NCBI GenBank assembly: GCA_027295555.1
Contig: JAPUKT010000027.1
Location: 1-14,490, forward strand
Source: Deltaproteobacteria bacterium
Lineage (GTDB): Bacteria > Myxococcota_A > Polyangia > Polyangiales > Houyiibacteriaceae
Direction: 5' to 3'
DNA length: 14,490 nt
Shown in pieces: positions 1 through 7,262 of this stretch (position 1 is the first letter of the stretch; every line of letters starts with the position of its first letter). The notes below the pieces were generated by a model. It worked only from the letters and a program-made list of their open reading frames with translations. It was not told the DNA's origin and made no database searches. The position numbers were made by a program, and so were the translations under genes.

Positions 1-546
1 AGCTTGCAAGTGTCGCGCGGCGTCCTCGCGCTCGGTCACGCTGCGATCGTCGAGGTCCCACGGCGTGGCGCCCCAACGCTCGGCGACCCAGACGTCGACC
101 GAGGGACTGTTGGCAATCTGGCATCGACGCGACGGCGAGCCCTCGGCGCCTTCGACGGTCGCGTCGCGATCAGCGTTCGGATAGCTCGCGACGAAGGCTT
201 CTACAGACTCCACCGCAATCGCGCAGCGTGCTTGGGCGTCGTCACGAAGATAGATCGGGGGGACGAAAGCGTTGGGGTGCTGAGCGCGTGCCTCGGTCGC
301 GTCGGCCGCACCATTGATTGTGAATCCGACGTCGGCGAGCCGTTGCGCGTAGCGGTCCGCGGGAAGCGCCAGATGGTCGATCCGTCGTACCAGGGCCTCG
401 CCGGTCTGCACGCGAAGCGCCTCCGAGAACTGCGCCAACCAGGGCGATCCGTGCAGCAGATCGCCGAACGTCTCGTCGATGACGGACTGCACCTTCGGGC
501 ACGGTTTGTACGGGGTGCCATCCCAGGACTGGGTTTCGGTGCTCAC
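1..546 (-). CDS. Protein of unknown function, divergent from the lysine-catabolism operon (partial, C-terminus beyond window)
   Basis: This frame stays open for 182 codons from a GTG at 544-546 to the window edge, with GC-rich third positions typical of the real genes here. The opposite strand also has a long open frame, but its composition (Arg- and Gly-rich, no domain-like pattern) looks like a shadow. GTG is the only start between the upstream in-frame stop (577-579) and the body. A purine-rich AGAAGAG directly abuts it, too close for a normal ribosome site, so a leaderless start or a later GTG (codon 19) is possible. The protein is soluble, with no signal or membrane segment. Residues 55-75 (RIDHLALP, then a helix ending LADVGF) resemble the opening strand and helix of vicinal-oxygen-chelate folds, with His58 a possible metal ligand. 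A distant link to DUF1338/HglS 2-oxoadipate decarboxylases would fit the neighbouring genes but is speculation. I do not recognise the family. Confidence 0.6.
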   Translation of the reverse strand, partial: MSTETQSWDGTPYKPCPKVQSVIDETFGDLLHGSPWLAQFSEALRVQTGEALVRRIDHLALPADRYAQRLADVGFTINGAADATEARAQHPNAFVPPIYLRDDAQARCAIAVESVEAFVASYPNADRDATVEGAEGSPSRRCQIANSPSVDVWVAERWGATPWDLDDRSVTEREDAARHLQA

Positions 547-571
547 CTCTTCTAAGATAAAGATAGAAGAG
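547..571. promoter_or_regulatory. Perfect 8-bp inverted repeat in the divergent intergenic spacer (candidate operator)
   Basis: The arms CTCTTCTA (547-554) and TAGAAGAG (564-571) are exact reverse complements separated by the 9-bp AT-rich core AGATAAAGA. The dyad fills more than half of the 46-bp spacer between the leftward gene (start 546) and the saccharopine dehydrogenase gene (start 593). A regulator bound here could cover both start regions. One arm touches the GTG of the leftward gene, so autorepression of that gene is plausible. The core holds weak -10-like hexamers on both strands (for example TAAGAT at 553-558), but I see no convincing -35 partner. Size and symmetry fit a dimeric HTH regulator. 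The regulator itself is not identifiable in this window. Confidence 0.45.
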
Positions 572-592
572 CCATCTCAAAAGGGGTAGTGG

Positions 593-1717
593 ATGCACCG
601 AGTCCTCGTCTTGGGTGCCGGTCGAATTGGGCGGACGATTTCTGCGTTTCTGGCCACCGCGGGAGACTACGAAGTGACCGTCGCGGACATCGACGAAGAG
701 CACCTGAGTAGCCTCGCGAAGCACGACTGTCTGCAAACCGTCGTTCTCGACGTCTCGCAGACCGAGACGCTTCTTGCGCTCATGCAACAGCATCTGGTGG
801 TCATCTCCGCCGTCAACCCAAGCCGCCAGCACGGCATCGCGAGCGCGGCGTTGGGCGCCGGCGTGAGTTACTTCGATTTGACGGAAGACGTGGCCAACAC
901 CAAGCGGGTGGCGAGCGTCGCCGAGCGTGCTGCGCAAGGCCAGATCTTCATGCCCCAGTGCGGGCTGGCCCCCGGGTTCGTTTCCGTTGCAGCCGCTTCC
1001 CTCACCCATGAGTACGACGCGCTCGAGAGCATCGAGATGCGCGTTGGCGCGCTCCCGCAACACCCTTCCAACGCGCTCCGCTACAACCTGACCTGGTCCC
1101 CCGAGGGCCTCATCCACGAGTACTGCGAACCCTGCGAGGCGATCGTCGACGGAGAGTACCGCTTGATCGAGCCGCTCGAGGGTGTGGAGGAGCTCGTCAT
1201 CGACGGCGATGCCTACGAGGCTTTCAACACATCGGGTGGGCTGGGGACGCTCTGCGACAGCCTGAAGGGGCGCGTGCGCGATTTGACCTACAAGACCATC
1301 CGATACCCCGGCCACCGTGATCTGATGGACTTCTTGCTGCGGGACCTGCGCCTGTGCGAGCGGCGAGAGCTGGTCATCGACATTCTAGAGCGCGCCGTTC
1401 CGGGCACTCAGCAGGATGTCGTCGTGGTGTTCTGCGCCGCAAGCGGAATGATTAACGGCGAGTACCGACGCACGACGGACGTTCGCAAGCTGTACCCGAT
1501 CGAAGTCGCCGGTGAGGTCCGCGCAGCGATCCAAAGGACCACCTCGGCAGGCGTCTGCGCGATGGTGGACTTGTACTTTGCAGGAAGGCTTCCGTCGCGT
1601 GGCCTCGTTCGGCAGGAGCAAGTACCGCTCGAGGTTTTCTTGGACAATCGTTTCGGACAACACTTCGTTCCGCCCACAGTCGGCGGTCGGCCGGTGGTCG
1701 AAAAGAGAGGCATATGA
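593..1717 (+). CDS. Saccharopine dehydrogenase family protein (probable L-glutamate-forming)
   Basis: The 374-residue protein opens with a Rossmann dinucleotide-binding loop, G8-A-G10-R-I-G13, followed by an acidic residue pattern at the second strand (VADIDEEH). Further family marks are the strand-loop CGLAPGF around residues 123-129, NTSGGLGTLC near 212-221 and YKTIRYPGH near 233-241, typical of the Lys9-like saccharopine dehydrogenase/reductase fold. The expected reaction is NAD(P)-dependent cleavage of saccharopine to 2-aminoadipate-6-semialdehyde plus glutamate in the cytoplasm. The ATG at 593 has a strong ribosome site (AAGGGG, 581-586). The stop overlaps the start of the next gene, an aminoadipate-semialdehyde dehydrogenase, which favours a catabolic role over lysine biosynthesis. 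The close relative carboxynorspermidine dehydrogenase shares the fold but is less likely given this partner. No lysine-ketoglutarate reductase domain is fused or visible nearby, so the enzyme that makes saccharopine must lie elsewhere. Confidence 0.88.
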   Translation: MHRVLVLGAGRIGRTISAFLATAGDYEVTVADIDEEHLSSLAKHDCLQTVVLDVSQTETLLALMQQHLVVISAVNPSRQHGIASAALGAGVSYFDLTEDVANTKRVASVAERAAQGQIFMPQCGLAPGFVSVAAASLTHEYDALESIEMRVGALPQHPSNALRYNLTWSPEGLIHEYCEPCEAIVDGEYRLIEPLEGVEELVIDGDAYEAFNTSGGLGTLCDSLKGRVRDLTYKTIRYPGHRDLMDFLLRDLRLCERRELVIDILERAVPGTQQDVVVVFCAASGMINGEYRRTTDVRKLYPIEVAGEVRAAIQRTTSAGVCAMVDLYFAGRLPSRGLVRQEQVPLEVFLDNRFGQHFVPPTVGGRPVVEKRGI

Positions 1718-3249
1718 CTGAGCTCGACGACGCGCTAGGTCGCATCGGCGTGGACGCGACCCACGGAGTCTGGGTCGGTGCAGATGGTGCTCAGGGCTCT
1801 GGGGCGGTTTGCGAAGCGCGTTCGCCGATCGATGGGTCTTCGCTTGGTCAGATCGGATGGGCCACCACTTCCGACGTCGCACGCGCCGCCGCTGCAAACC
1901 GCAAAGCATTCGAGGTTCTGCGGCGAATCCCAGCGCCCCGGCGTGGCGAGCTCGTGCGCCGCTTCGGCCAGGTCTTGCGAGAACACCACGAGGATCTCGC
2001 CGTATTGGTCACCTGGGAAGCTGGCAAGATTCGCAGCGAAGCGGTTGGCGAGGTGCAAGAGATGATCGACATCTGCGACTTCGCCGTAGGCCTCAGTCGT
2101 CAGCTCTACGGAAAGACGATGACCAGCGAACGCGCGGCCCATCGCCTCACCGAGCAGTGGCATCCTCTAGGCCCCGTCGGCGTCATCACCGCCTTCAACT
2201 TCCCGGTTGCCGTATGGGCCTGGAACGCCGCGATCGCGCTGGTGTGCGGCGATCCCCTCGTTTGGAAGCCGTCCGAGAGGACGCCTCTGTGCGCGCTAGC
2301 CTGCCACCAGTTGCTGATGCGCGCCTGCGAAACGATGGACGACATTCCCGACACCGTTTCGAGCGTCGTGATTGGCGGAACCGACGTCGGCCAAGCTTTG
2401 GCCGGGGACAGGCGCCTCCCGCTGATTTCGGCGACTGGCTCTGTCAGAATGGGTCGATCGGTCGCCCAAGTCGTGGCCGAGCGCCTCGGCCGCACGCTCC
2501 TCGAGCTCGGTGGCAACAACGCCGCCATCGTCACGCCCTCCGCGGACCTCGAGCTCGCCCTGCGTGCCCTCGTTTTCGCCGCCGCCGGAACCGCCGGCCA
2601 ACGTTGCACGACGCTCAGGCGCCTAATCGTTCAACGAGACCGTTACGAAGAGGTCGTCGAGGCCATCCGTGCCGTCTACGCGCGCCTGAGCGTGGGCGAT
2701 CCCCGACTGCCGGATACCCTCGTCGGCCCACTGATCGACAAGCCGGCGTTTAGCGCCATGCAAGCGGCCCTCGACCGGGCCCGCGCGCAAGGCGGCACCG
2801 TGCATTTCGGAGAGCGGGTCCGCCAAGACGTACCCGAGGGCGGCATCTACGTACGTCCCGCGCTTGTTGAAATGCCCTCACAGACTGCGATCGTCATGGA
2901 AGAAACCTTCGCGCCGATCCTGTACGTCATCCCCTACGACGACCTGCAAGACGCCATCCGCATCCATAACGAAGTCCCCCAGGGTCTCTCCTCGTCCATC
3001 TTCACGAACGACATGCGCGAAGCGGAAACCTTCTGCGGCCCGCAGGGCTCCGACTGCGGCATCGTCAACGTGAACGTCGGCACCAGCGGTGCCGAAATCG
3101 GAGGCGCCTTCGGCGGCGAGAAAGACACAGGCGGGGGCCGCGAGTCAGGCTCGGACGCCTGGAAGGCCTACATGCGGCGCGCGACCCACACGGTGAACTA
3201 CTCCGACGAGCTCCCGCTCGCGCAGGGTGTGGAGTTTGACATGGAGTAG
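1714..3249 (+). CDS. L-aminoadipate-semialdehyde dehydrogenase (ALDH7/antiquitin family)
   Basis: This 511-residue aldehyde dehydrogenase has the usual family length. The subfamily is clear from GPVGVITAFNFPVAVWAWN near residues 152-170 and from the C-terminal GGGRESGSDAWKAYMRR followed by NYSDELPLAQG, both hallmarks of antiquitin (ALDH7A1) and bacterial AmaB-type enzymes. The catalytic cysteine is C298 in GQRCTT and the general-base glutamate is E264 in LLELGGNN. It should oxidise 2-aminoadipate-6-semialdehyde (in equilibrium with piperideine-6-carboxylate) to 2-aminoadipate with NAD+, using the product of the preceding enzyme. The ATG at 1714 lies inside the 3' end of the saccharopine dehydrogenase gene and overlaps its TGA (ATGA), so the two are translationally coupled. 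Antiquitin-family enzymes can also accept other aldehydes, but the gene pair makes lysine breakdown the best reading. Confidence 0.92.
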   Translation: MTELDDALGRIGVDATHGVWVGADGAQGSGAVCEARSPIDGSSLGQIGWATTSDVARAAAANRKAFEVLRRIPAPRRGELVRRFGQVLREHHEDLAVLVTWEAGKIRSEAVGEVQEMIDICDFAVGLSRQLYGKTMTSERAAHRLTEQWHPLGPVGVITAFNFPVAVWAWNAAIALVCGDPLVWKPSERTPLCALACHQLLMRACETMDDIPDTVSSVVIGGTDVGQALAGDRRLPLISATGSVRMGRSVAQVVAERLGRTLLELGGNNAAIVTPSADLELALRALVFAAAGTAGQRCTTLRRLIVQRDRYEEVVEAIRAVYARLSVGDPRLPDTLVGPLIDKPAFSAMQAALDRARAQGGTVHFGERVRQDVPEGGIYVRPALVEMPSQTAIVMEETFAPILYVIPYDDLQDAIRIHNEVPQGLSSSIFTNDMREAETFCGPQGSDCGIVNVNVGTSGAEIGGAFGGEKDTGGGRESGSDAWKAYMRRATHTVNYSDELPLAQGVEFDME

Positions 3250-3264
3250 GACGGATGACCGTCC
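3249..3264 (+). terminator. Short perfect hairpin right after the ALDH7 stop codon (weak terminator candidate)
   Basis: A 6-bp perfect stem, GGACGG (3249-3254) and CCGTCC (3259-3264), encloses an ATGA tetraloop. It starts on the last base of the TAG stop codon of the lysine operon. No T-run follows, so it is not a classical intrinsic terminator. It could mark the 3' end of the operon transcript or protect it from exonucleases. The rest of the 120-bp gap up to the CapA gene holds CGTCG-type short repeats and no recognisable promoter. Confidence 0.3.
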
Positions 3265-3369
3265 AGCGGTCGACAAAGCGATCACTACCCGTTCGGGAGG
3301 GTCAGCCGTCATGTAACATCGCGTGCGTCGCGTCGCGTTCGTCGCTCGATTGGGGCATCCTTGTACGCG

Positions 3370-4566
3370 ATGAAATTGGGCCGACGGGGACTGCTAAAGG
3401 CTTCGGCCGCTGCAATGTTGGGCTCGCTGATGCCCAAGGACTTGAACGCACAACCGGGCGAACGGTCGGGTGTGGTTACCCTGTTCGTCTGCGGAGACGT
3501 GATGACGGGCCGCGGGGTCGACCAGGTGCTGCCGCATCCGAGCGATCCCCGACTTTACGAAGGCTACGTGAAAAATGCGCTCACCTACGTGGAGCTCGCA
3601 GAGAAGCGCAACGGCGCGATCACAAAGCCCGTGGGTTTCTCTTACGTGTGGGGGGATGCGCTGGAAACGCTCGGAACCGCCGACGTCAGAATCATCAACT
3701 TGGAGACGAGCGTCACGAAGAGCGGCAAGCCGCTCCCCAAAGGCATCAACTATCGAATGAACCCGGAGAACATTCCGTGCATCACGGTGGCAGGCATCGA
3801 TTGCTGCGTGCTCGCCAACAATCACATTTTCGATTGGGGCGATAGCGGCTTCTTCGAGACCCTCGAAACGCTGCGGAGTGCGGGCTTGAAAACCGCAGGG
3901 GTAGGACGGAACGACAAAGAGGCCACTCCGCCCGCCGTTTGCGATGTCGAGGGCAAGGGCCGAGTGCTGGTCATCGGATTGGGGTCGACCAGCAGCGGCA
4001 TTCCGAAGTCGTGGGCGGCATCGATCGACAAGCCGGGAGTCAATCTCCTACTTGACGACTCCAGAGACGTGAGCCGCATCGCGCGGCAAGTCAAAGCCGT
4101 GCGGCGGCCACGAGACATCGTCGTTGCGTCCATTCACTGGGGCAGCAATTGGGGCTACCGGATTCCAAGGATCCATCGAGAGCTCGCACACGGATTGATC
4201 GATGATGCCGGTGTGGATGTCGTACATGGACACTCGTCTCACCACGTCAAAGGAATCGAAGTTTACCACCGCAAGCTCATTCTCTATGGCTGCGGTGATT
4301 TCATCAACGACTACGAAGGCATTCGCGGGCACGAGAAATACCGCGGCGACTTGGCGTTGATGTACTTGGTGTCCATGAGTCCGGTGAGCCGCGAGCTCCG
4401 ACGGGTGGAGATGCTTCCGCTGCAGCTACGGCGTTTTCAACTGAAACGCGCGACGAAGCGAGATGCGCGGTGGCTGCGAGACGTTCTCGTTCGCGAGGGG
4501 AGAACGCTCGGCACGACGGCGAACCTCGGGGAAGACGATCGGCTGACGCTCGGCTGGGTGGCGTGA
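3370..4566 (+). CDS. CapA-family (PGA_cap) metallophosphoesterase with Tat signal
   Basis: From ATG 3370 the protein has 398 residues. A TTG nine bases upstream is in frame, but the ATG places a twin-arginine signal at the N-terminus: R5-R6-G-L-L-K, then an Ala-rich hydrophobic stretch ending near LNAQ (residue 28). Export of a folded, metal-loaded enzyme by the Tat system is therefore likely. The CapA metallophosphoesterase pattern is present in order: GDVM with Asp43, NLET, ANNHIFDWG, IHWGSNWGY, GHSSHH and YGCGDFINDYEG. The family is named after a poly-gamma-glutamate capsule protein, but no capB or capC homologue is near, so a role in that polymer is not supported. The actual phosphoester substrate is unknown. 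I see no clear ribosome site. The gene follows the lysine operon in the same direction after a 120-bp gap and is probably transcribed separately. Confidence 0.85.
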   Translation: MKLGRRGLLKASAAAMLGSLMPKDLNAQPGERSGVVTLFVCGDVMTGRGVDQVLPHPSDPRLYEGYVKNALTYVELAEKRNGAITKPVGFSYVWGDALETLGTADVRIINLETSVTKSGKPLPKGINYRMNPENIPCITVAGIDCCVLANNHIFDWGDSGFFETLETLRSAGLKTAGVGRNDKEATPPAVCDVEGKGRVLVIGLGSTSSGIPKSWAASIDKPGVNLLLDDSRDVSRIARQVKAVRRPRDIVVASIHWGSNWGYRIPRIHRELAHGLIDDAGVDVVHGHSSHHVKGIEVYHRKLILYGCGDFINDYEGIRGHEKYRGDLALMYLVSMSPVSRELRRVEMLPLQLRRFQLKRATKRDARWLRDVLVREGRTLGTTANLGEDDRLTLGWVA

Positions 4567-4579
4567 GAGGATCCCTGCT

Positions 4580-4612
4580 GCGGAAGGGCCTGCCGCCCCG
4601 ACTGCTTCCCGC
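4580..4612. terminator. Imperfect hairpin between convergent genes (weak terminator candidate)
   Basis: An outer stem pairs GCGGAAG (4580-4586) with CTTCCCGC (4605-4612) with one bulged base, and an inner GGGC/GCCC pairing lies inside. It sits in the 109-bp gap between the end of the CapA gene (4566) and the end of the leftward lipoprotein gene (4676), where a bidirectional terminator would be expected. No T-run flanks it on either side, so the call is weak. Confidence 0.22.
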
Positions 4613-4675
4613 GAATACGACGCAGTCACCCGCCGAGTAGACCGCGACGCTGGCGCTGACGCTGCTGGTACGGGC

Positions 4676-5260
4676 TCAGATCCCGTTGCCGGTCAGCACG
4701 TACTCGATTCGGCAGGGGAGCGCGAGGAAGGGGCCACCGAGGGCGGCGACGGCGGGTCGGCAGTCCGAGCCCGTCAGTGGCGTGATGTCGGTGCTTTGTG
4801 AGCCGGTGAGCTTCACCAGGGTTGGGTCGATTACCGCCTCCTCACTGTCGGTCTCTTCCATGTCGACCCCCGCGTCGGACGCCGGATCGACCTCGGGCTC
4901 TTCGAGAACGAAGGTAAAGATGTCGCGCTGGGTGACGGAGCATCCGACATAGCCGCGGAACTGATCGGGCTCGACCACCAACCAGCTTCGACTCACCTGA
5001 AACGTGTACTCATCGTTCAACCCAGTGCCTGCGAAGGCCGCACCGCCCGGCTGGCGCCAGAACGCGCGGCCGTTCTCCTCGAGGCGTAGCTCGAACGTAA
5101 GGTCGAGCGGATCTTGCGCGGGAATCGCCGCACCACAGCTCTGCTCGACCATCAGCCCAACCGCTTCGAATTGACCGATCAACTCACCGGGGAGCTCATC
5201 GCCCCCCTGAGGCCAGCAGCCGAGTGAAAGCAAAAGTAAGCCGGGCAGCATCCACCGCAT
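4676..5260 (-). CDS. Acidic lipoprotein of unknown function
   Basis: The 194-residue protein starts with a short signal peptide and a lipobox, LSLGC, giving a lipidated Cys15 and anchoring in the outer or inner membrane leaflet. The mature part contains further cysteines, which could form disulfides in the periplasm. It also has an acidic low-complexity linker around residues 122-145 (DPASDAGVDMEETDSEE), a style common in myxobacterial cell-surface lipoproteins. I do not recognise a domain. It follows tonB in the same direction after 86 bp, so it may be the last gene of the truD-exbB-exbD-tonB transcript or have its own promoter. The context suggests an envelope role. The ATG is taken because it begins the lipoprotein signal directly; a GGTAGG 10 bases upstream is a weak ribosome site. 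Confidence 0.72.
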   Translation of the reverse strand: MRWMLPGLLLLSLGCWPQGGDELPGELIGQFEAVGLMVEQSCGAAIPAQDPLDLTFELRLEENGRAFWRQPGGAAFAGTGLNDEYTFQVSRSWLVVEPDQFRGYVGCSVTQRDIFTFVLEEPEVDPASDAGVDMEETDSEEAVIDPTLVKLTGSQSTDITPLTGSDCRPAVAALGGPFLALPCRIEYVLTGNGI

Positions 5261-5346
5261 GCCCGAAGACCTACCGTCGCTCGCTCGGAGGGGTCAAAGA
5301 AAGTGCCGAAACCCTAGAGCACCGAACAGGTAACGCTCGTGGCGGA

Positions 5347-6156
5347 TCAATGCCGAATCTCGAAGCCGCATCGGTAGGTGACGCGCGTGGTGACCCGTTC
5401 GCCGTCTTTGTTCAACGGCGGTTCCCAACCCTCGCCCTTGAGCGTCTTCACGCAGGCATCGCCGAGCTCATATCCGGTCGGATTCTCGGAGATCACGCGA
5501 ATCTTGGTGGGCAAGCCATCCGGGCTGATCTGCAGTCGGATTACCGCTTCGCCCTCCACCCCCTCCGCGTGCGCTTTCTTGGGGTAGAGACGTTCCATCT
5601 TTCGCTTCAAAGCCGGTGGAATTGGTGCCCTCGAAAGGTCGCCCACGTCGACGACGACCCCAATGCCGGTGCCTCCGATCATCCCACCTACGATACCGCT
5701 CTTGCTCCGGCCGGTGACCGCCGCGTTGGGGCTCCCGATGGGGCCCTCGACGCTTTTGCCGGACGCTTGCTCGATCGTCCAGGACGAGTCGCCGTCGCCC
5801 TCGTTGGTCAGAACCACATTGTCGAACGCAACCGGCGTCTCCCGTGCCGCAGCCGGCGGCTCTTCGGGAGCCTTAGGCGGTTCCTTCGGGGCTTTGAAGG
5901 TCTGGGGCTTCGGAGGCGGCTTCACCTCCTCTGGCTCCTCGGGCTTGGCAGGCGCCTCCTCGGCCTCCGGCTCTTCGATGTCGTTTTCGATGAACGAGAC
6001 GTCGACGGTATCGGTCGGCGCCACCAGTCCCGACCTGGCAGGCGGCCGCGGCATACCTCCGAGGAACAACGCATGGGTCAGGATGGCCAGCACGACCCAC
6101 GTGGCTTCGAAAGCCCAGTTGGTGGTGTTGCCGAACCCTATCGCCATCGCTGTCAT
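5347..6156 (-). CDS. tonB: TonB family energy transducer
   Basis: This 269-residue protein has the TonB layout. A short cytoplasmic N-terminus is followed by one membrane anchor (about residues 16-34) containing His28, a position comparable with the conserved histidine of TonB anchors. An acidic and proline/lysine-rich periplasmic stretch spans about residues 58-106 (PEEPEEV, PPPKPQ, PKEPPKAPEEPP). A Gly-rich linker comes next, then a C-terminal TonB domain (about 175-269) with the pattern EGEAVIRLQISPDG and a terminal beta strand. It should carry energy from the ExbB-ExbD motor in the inner membrane to outer-membrane receptors. It lies 12 bp downstream of exbD in the same operon. Two start ATGs are possible (codons 1 and 4). 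The C-terminal domain also occurs in TolA-like or AgmX-type proteins, but this gene order makes TonB the best name. Confidence 0.88.
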   Translation of the reverse strand: MTAMAIGFGNTTNWAFEATWVVLAILTHALFLGGMPRPPARSGLVAPTDTVDVSFIENDIEEPEAEEAPAKPEEPEEVKPPPKPQTFKAPKEPPKAPEEPPAAARETPVAFDNVVLTNEGDGDSSWTIEQASGKSVEGPIGSPNAAVTGRSKSGIVGGMIGGTGIGVVVDVGDLSRAPIPPALKRKMERLYPKKAHAEGVEGEAVIRLQISPDGLPTKIRVISENPTGYELGDACVKTLKGEGWEPPLNKDGERVTTRVTYRCGFEIRH

Positions 6157-6168
6157 CGAGTCCCGGTG

Positions 6169-6588
6169 TTAGCGTCCGATCTCCTCGGGTCGCACGTTGA
6201 TCGCGAACTTGGTGACCCGTTCTTGACGCAAAATATCGATGATCTGGACGACCTTGGCGTGTGGGACTCGGCCGTCGGCAGCGATGACTGCACGCAGATC
6301 CTCGTTGGTTTCCCGCGCCGCTCGGACGCGCGCCCTCAGCTCTTCGGTGTTGACGGGGATCATATCCAAGAAGACCTGCTCGTTTTGATCGATCGACACG
6401 GCCAAGGTGGACGGTGTTTGCTCGCCAGTCGCGGCCTTCGGGAGCTCCATCGGAATCGTCTTCGAGACGATCGCGGTCGCGGTCACCATGAGGATGATCA
6501 GAAGCACCAACACCACATCGACCAACGGCGTGACGTTGATGTCTGTGATCAGATCGTCGTCGTCTCTCGATCCGGCACCGCCAGCCAT
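6169..6588 (-). CDS. exbD: ExbD/TolR family biopolymer transport protein
   Basis: The 139-residue protein has the canonical ExbD start: a short cytoplasmic acidic segment, then ITDINVTPLVDVVLVLLIILMV. Asp24 is at the position of the essential membrane aspartate that carries protons in the Ton motor. A single transmembrane helix (about 22-42) is followed by a periplasmic domain ending RVTKFAINVRPEE. It should form a dimer inside the ExbB pentamer. Its ATG lies just past the exbB stop with a 2-bp gap, and its ribosome site (GAAGGG) is inside the end of exbB, so translation is coupled. Only one exbD copy is present, whereas some relatives carry two. Confidence 0.93.
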   Translation of the reverse strand: MAGGAGSRDDDDLITDINVTPLVDVVLVLLIILMVTATAIVSKTIPMELPKAATGEQTPSTLAVSIDQNEQVFLDMIPVNTEELRARVRAARETNEDLRAVIAADGRVPHAKVVQIIDILRQERVTKFAINVRPEEIGR

Positions 6589-6590
6589 GC

Positions 6591-7235
6591 TCAGCCCTTC
6601 TCCCTGTGGGCCAGGCCCCTCAGGTGGGCCAGAAGGTCACGGCCGAGCGCATCCGCCCACGTCAGGCGATACCGAATGAGTCGCTGAAAGAAATTGAAAA
6701 AGGCGACCGCAGGAAGGGCGACCAGAAGGCCGATCGCTGTAGCGACCAATGCCTCGCCGACCTCGGCCATCAACCCGCTGGTGACCTTGCCAGCACTCTC
6801 GTCGAGCGCGTGGAAGGCGCGGATGACGCCGATGACGGTCCCGAGCAGACCGACGAAAGGGGCGTTGTTGCCGACCGTGCCGAGGAACCCGAGATTGCGC
6901 TCCATCTGCGTGCGAGCGATCGAAGTGGCGCCTGCCAAGCGCTCGGCTACCGCCTCGGGGCCGTCGTCGGCGACCTCAACGCCTGAATAGACGATCTTGG
7001 CTTGAAAGGACTGCGACTGGCCGAGCCGCTCTCGGATCCCAGCGAGGTCGTTCTTGGCGAGGAGCAGACGCATGTCCTCTTGAAGCTTTCGCACGTCTTC
7101 GCGGGAGGAAAAGAAGTAGTAGACGCGCTCGAAGATGATGGCCACGCCGATGATGGAAAGGAAAATCAGAAGCCACATGACCCACGTGGCGCCGAGCATC
7201 GCGAAGGCTGTGAGTCTTTCCTGGATGTCGATCAT
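6591..7235 (-). CDS. exbB: ExbB/TolQ/MotA family proton channel protein
   Basis: The 214-residue protein has three membrane helices: about 13-35 (ending FER), about 116-140 and about 157-180. The MotA/TolQ/ExbB core is evident in NNAPFVGLLGTVIGV (123-137) and in GEALVATAIGLLVALPA (160-176), with Glu161 and Thr166 at conserved channel positions. It forms the inner-membrane pentamer that with ExbD converts proton flow into work on TonB. The ATG at 7233-7235 has a good ribosome site (GAGG, about 7 bases upstream). truD ends 27 bp upstream in the same direction, so the gene is probably co-transcribed with it. Because a TonB gene follows, the ExbB name is preferred over TolQ or the gliding-motor AglR. 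Confidence 0.92.
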   Translation of the reverse strand: MIDIQERLTAFAMLGATWVMWLLIFLSIIGVAIIFERVYYFFSSREDVRKLQEDMRLLLAKNDLAGIRERLGQSQSFQAKIVYSGVEVADDGPEAVAERLAGATSIARTQMERNLGFLGTVGNNAPFVGLLGTVIGVIRAFHALDESAGKVTSGLMAEVGEALVATAIGLLVALPAVAFFNFFQRLIRYRLTWADALGRDLLAHLRGLAHREKG

Positions 7236-7262
7236 AGGTTTCCTCGCTTGGGAGGGCGCTTC

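Noticed and set aside
242..1315. A 357-codon open frame on the - strand across the saccharopine dehydrogenase gene
   Set aside because: It crosses the divergent spacer and is antisense to a conserved enzyme; its product shows no family pattern.
3255..3845. A 196-codon + frame starting right after the ALDH7 gene
   Set aside because: It overlaps the CapA gene in another phase, and the CapA frame has the Tat signal and metal motifs.
5224..6687. A 487-codon open frame on the + strand, antisense to tonB and exbD
   Set aside because: It is Arg/Gly/His-rich with no domain pattern and lies over two clearly recognisable genes; long antisense frames are expected in GC-rich DNA.
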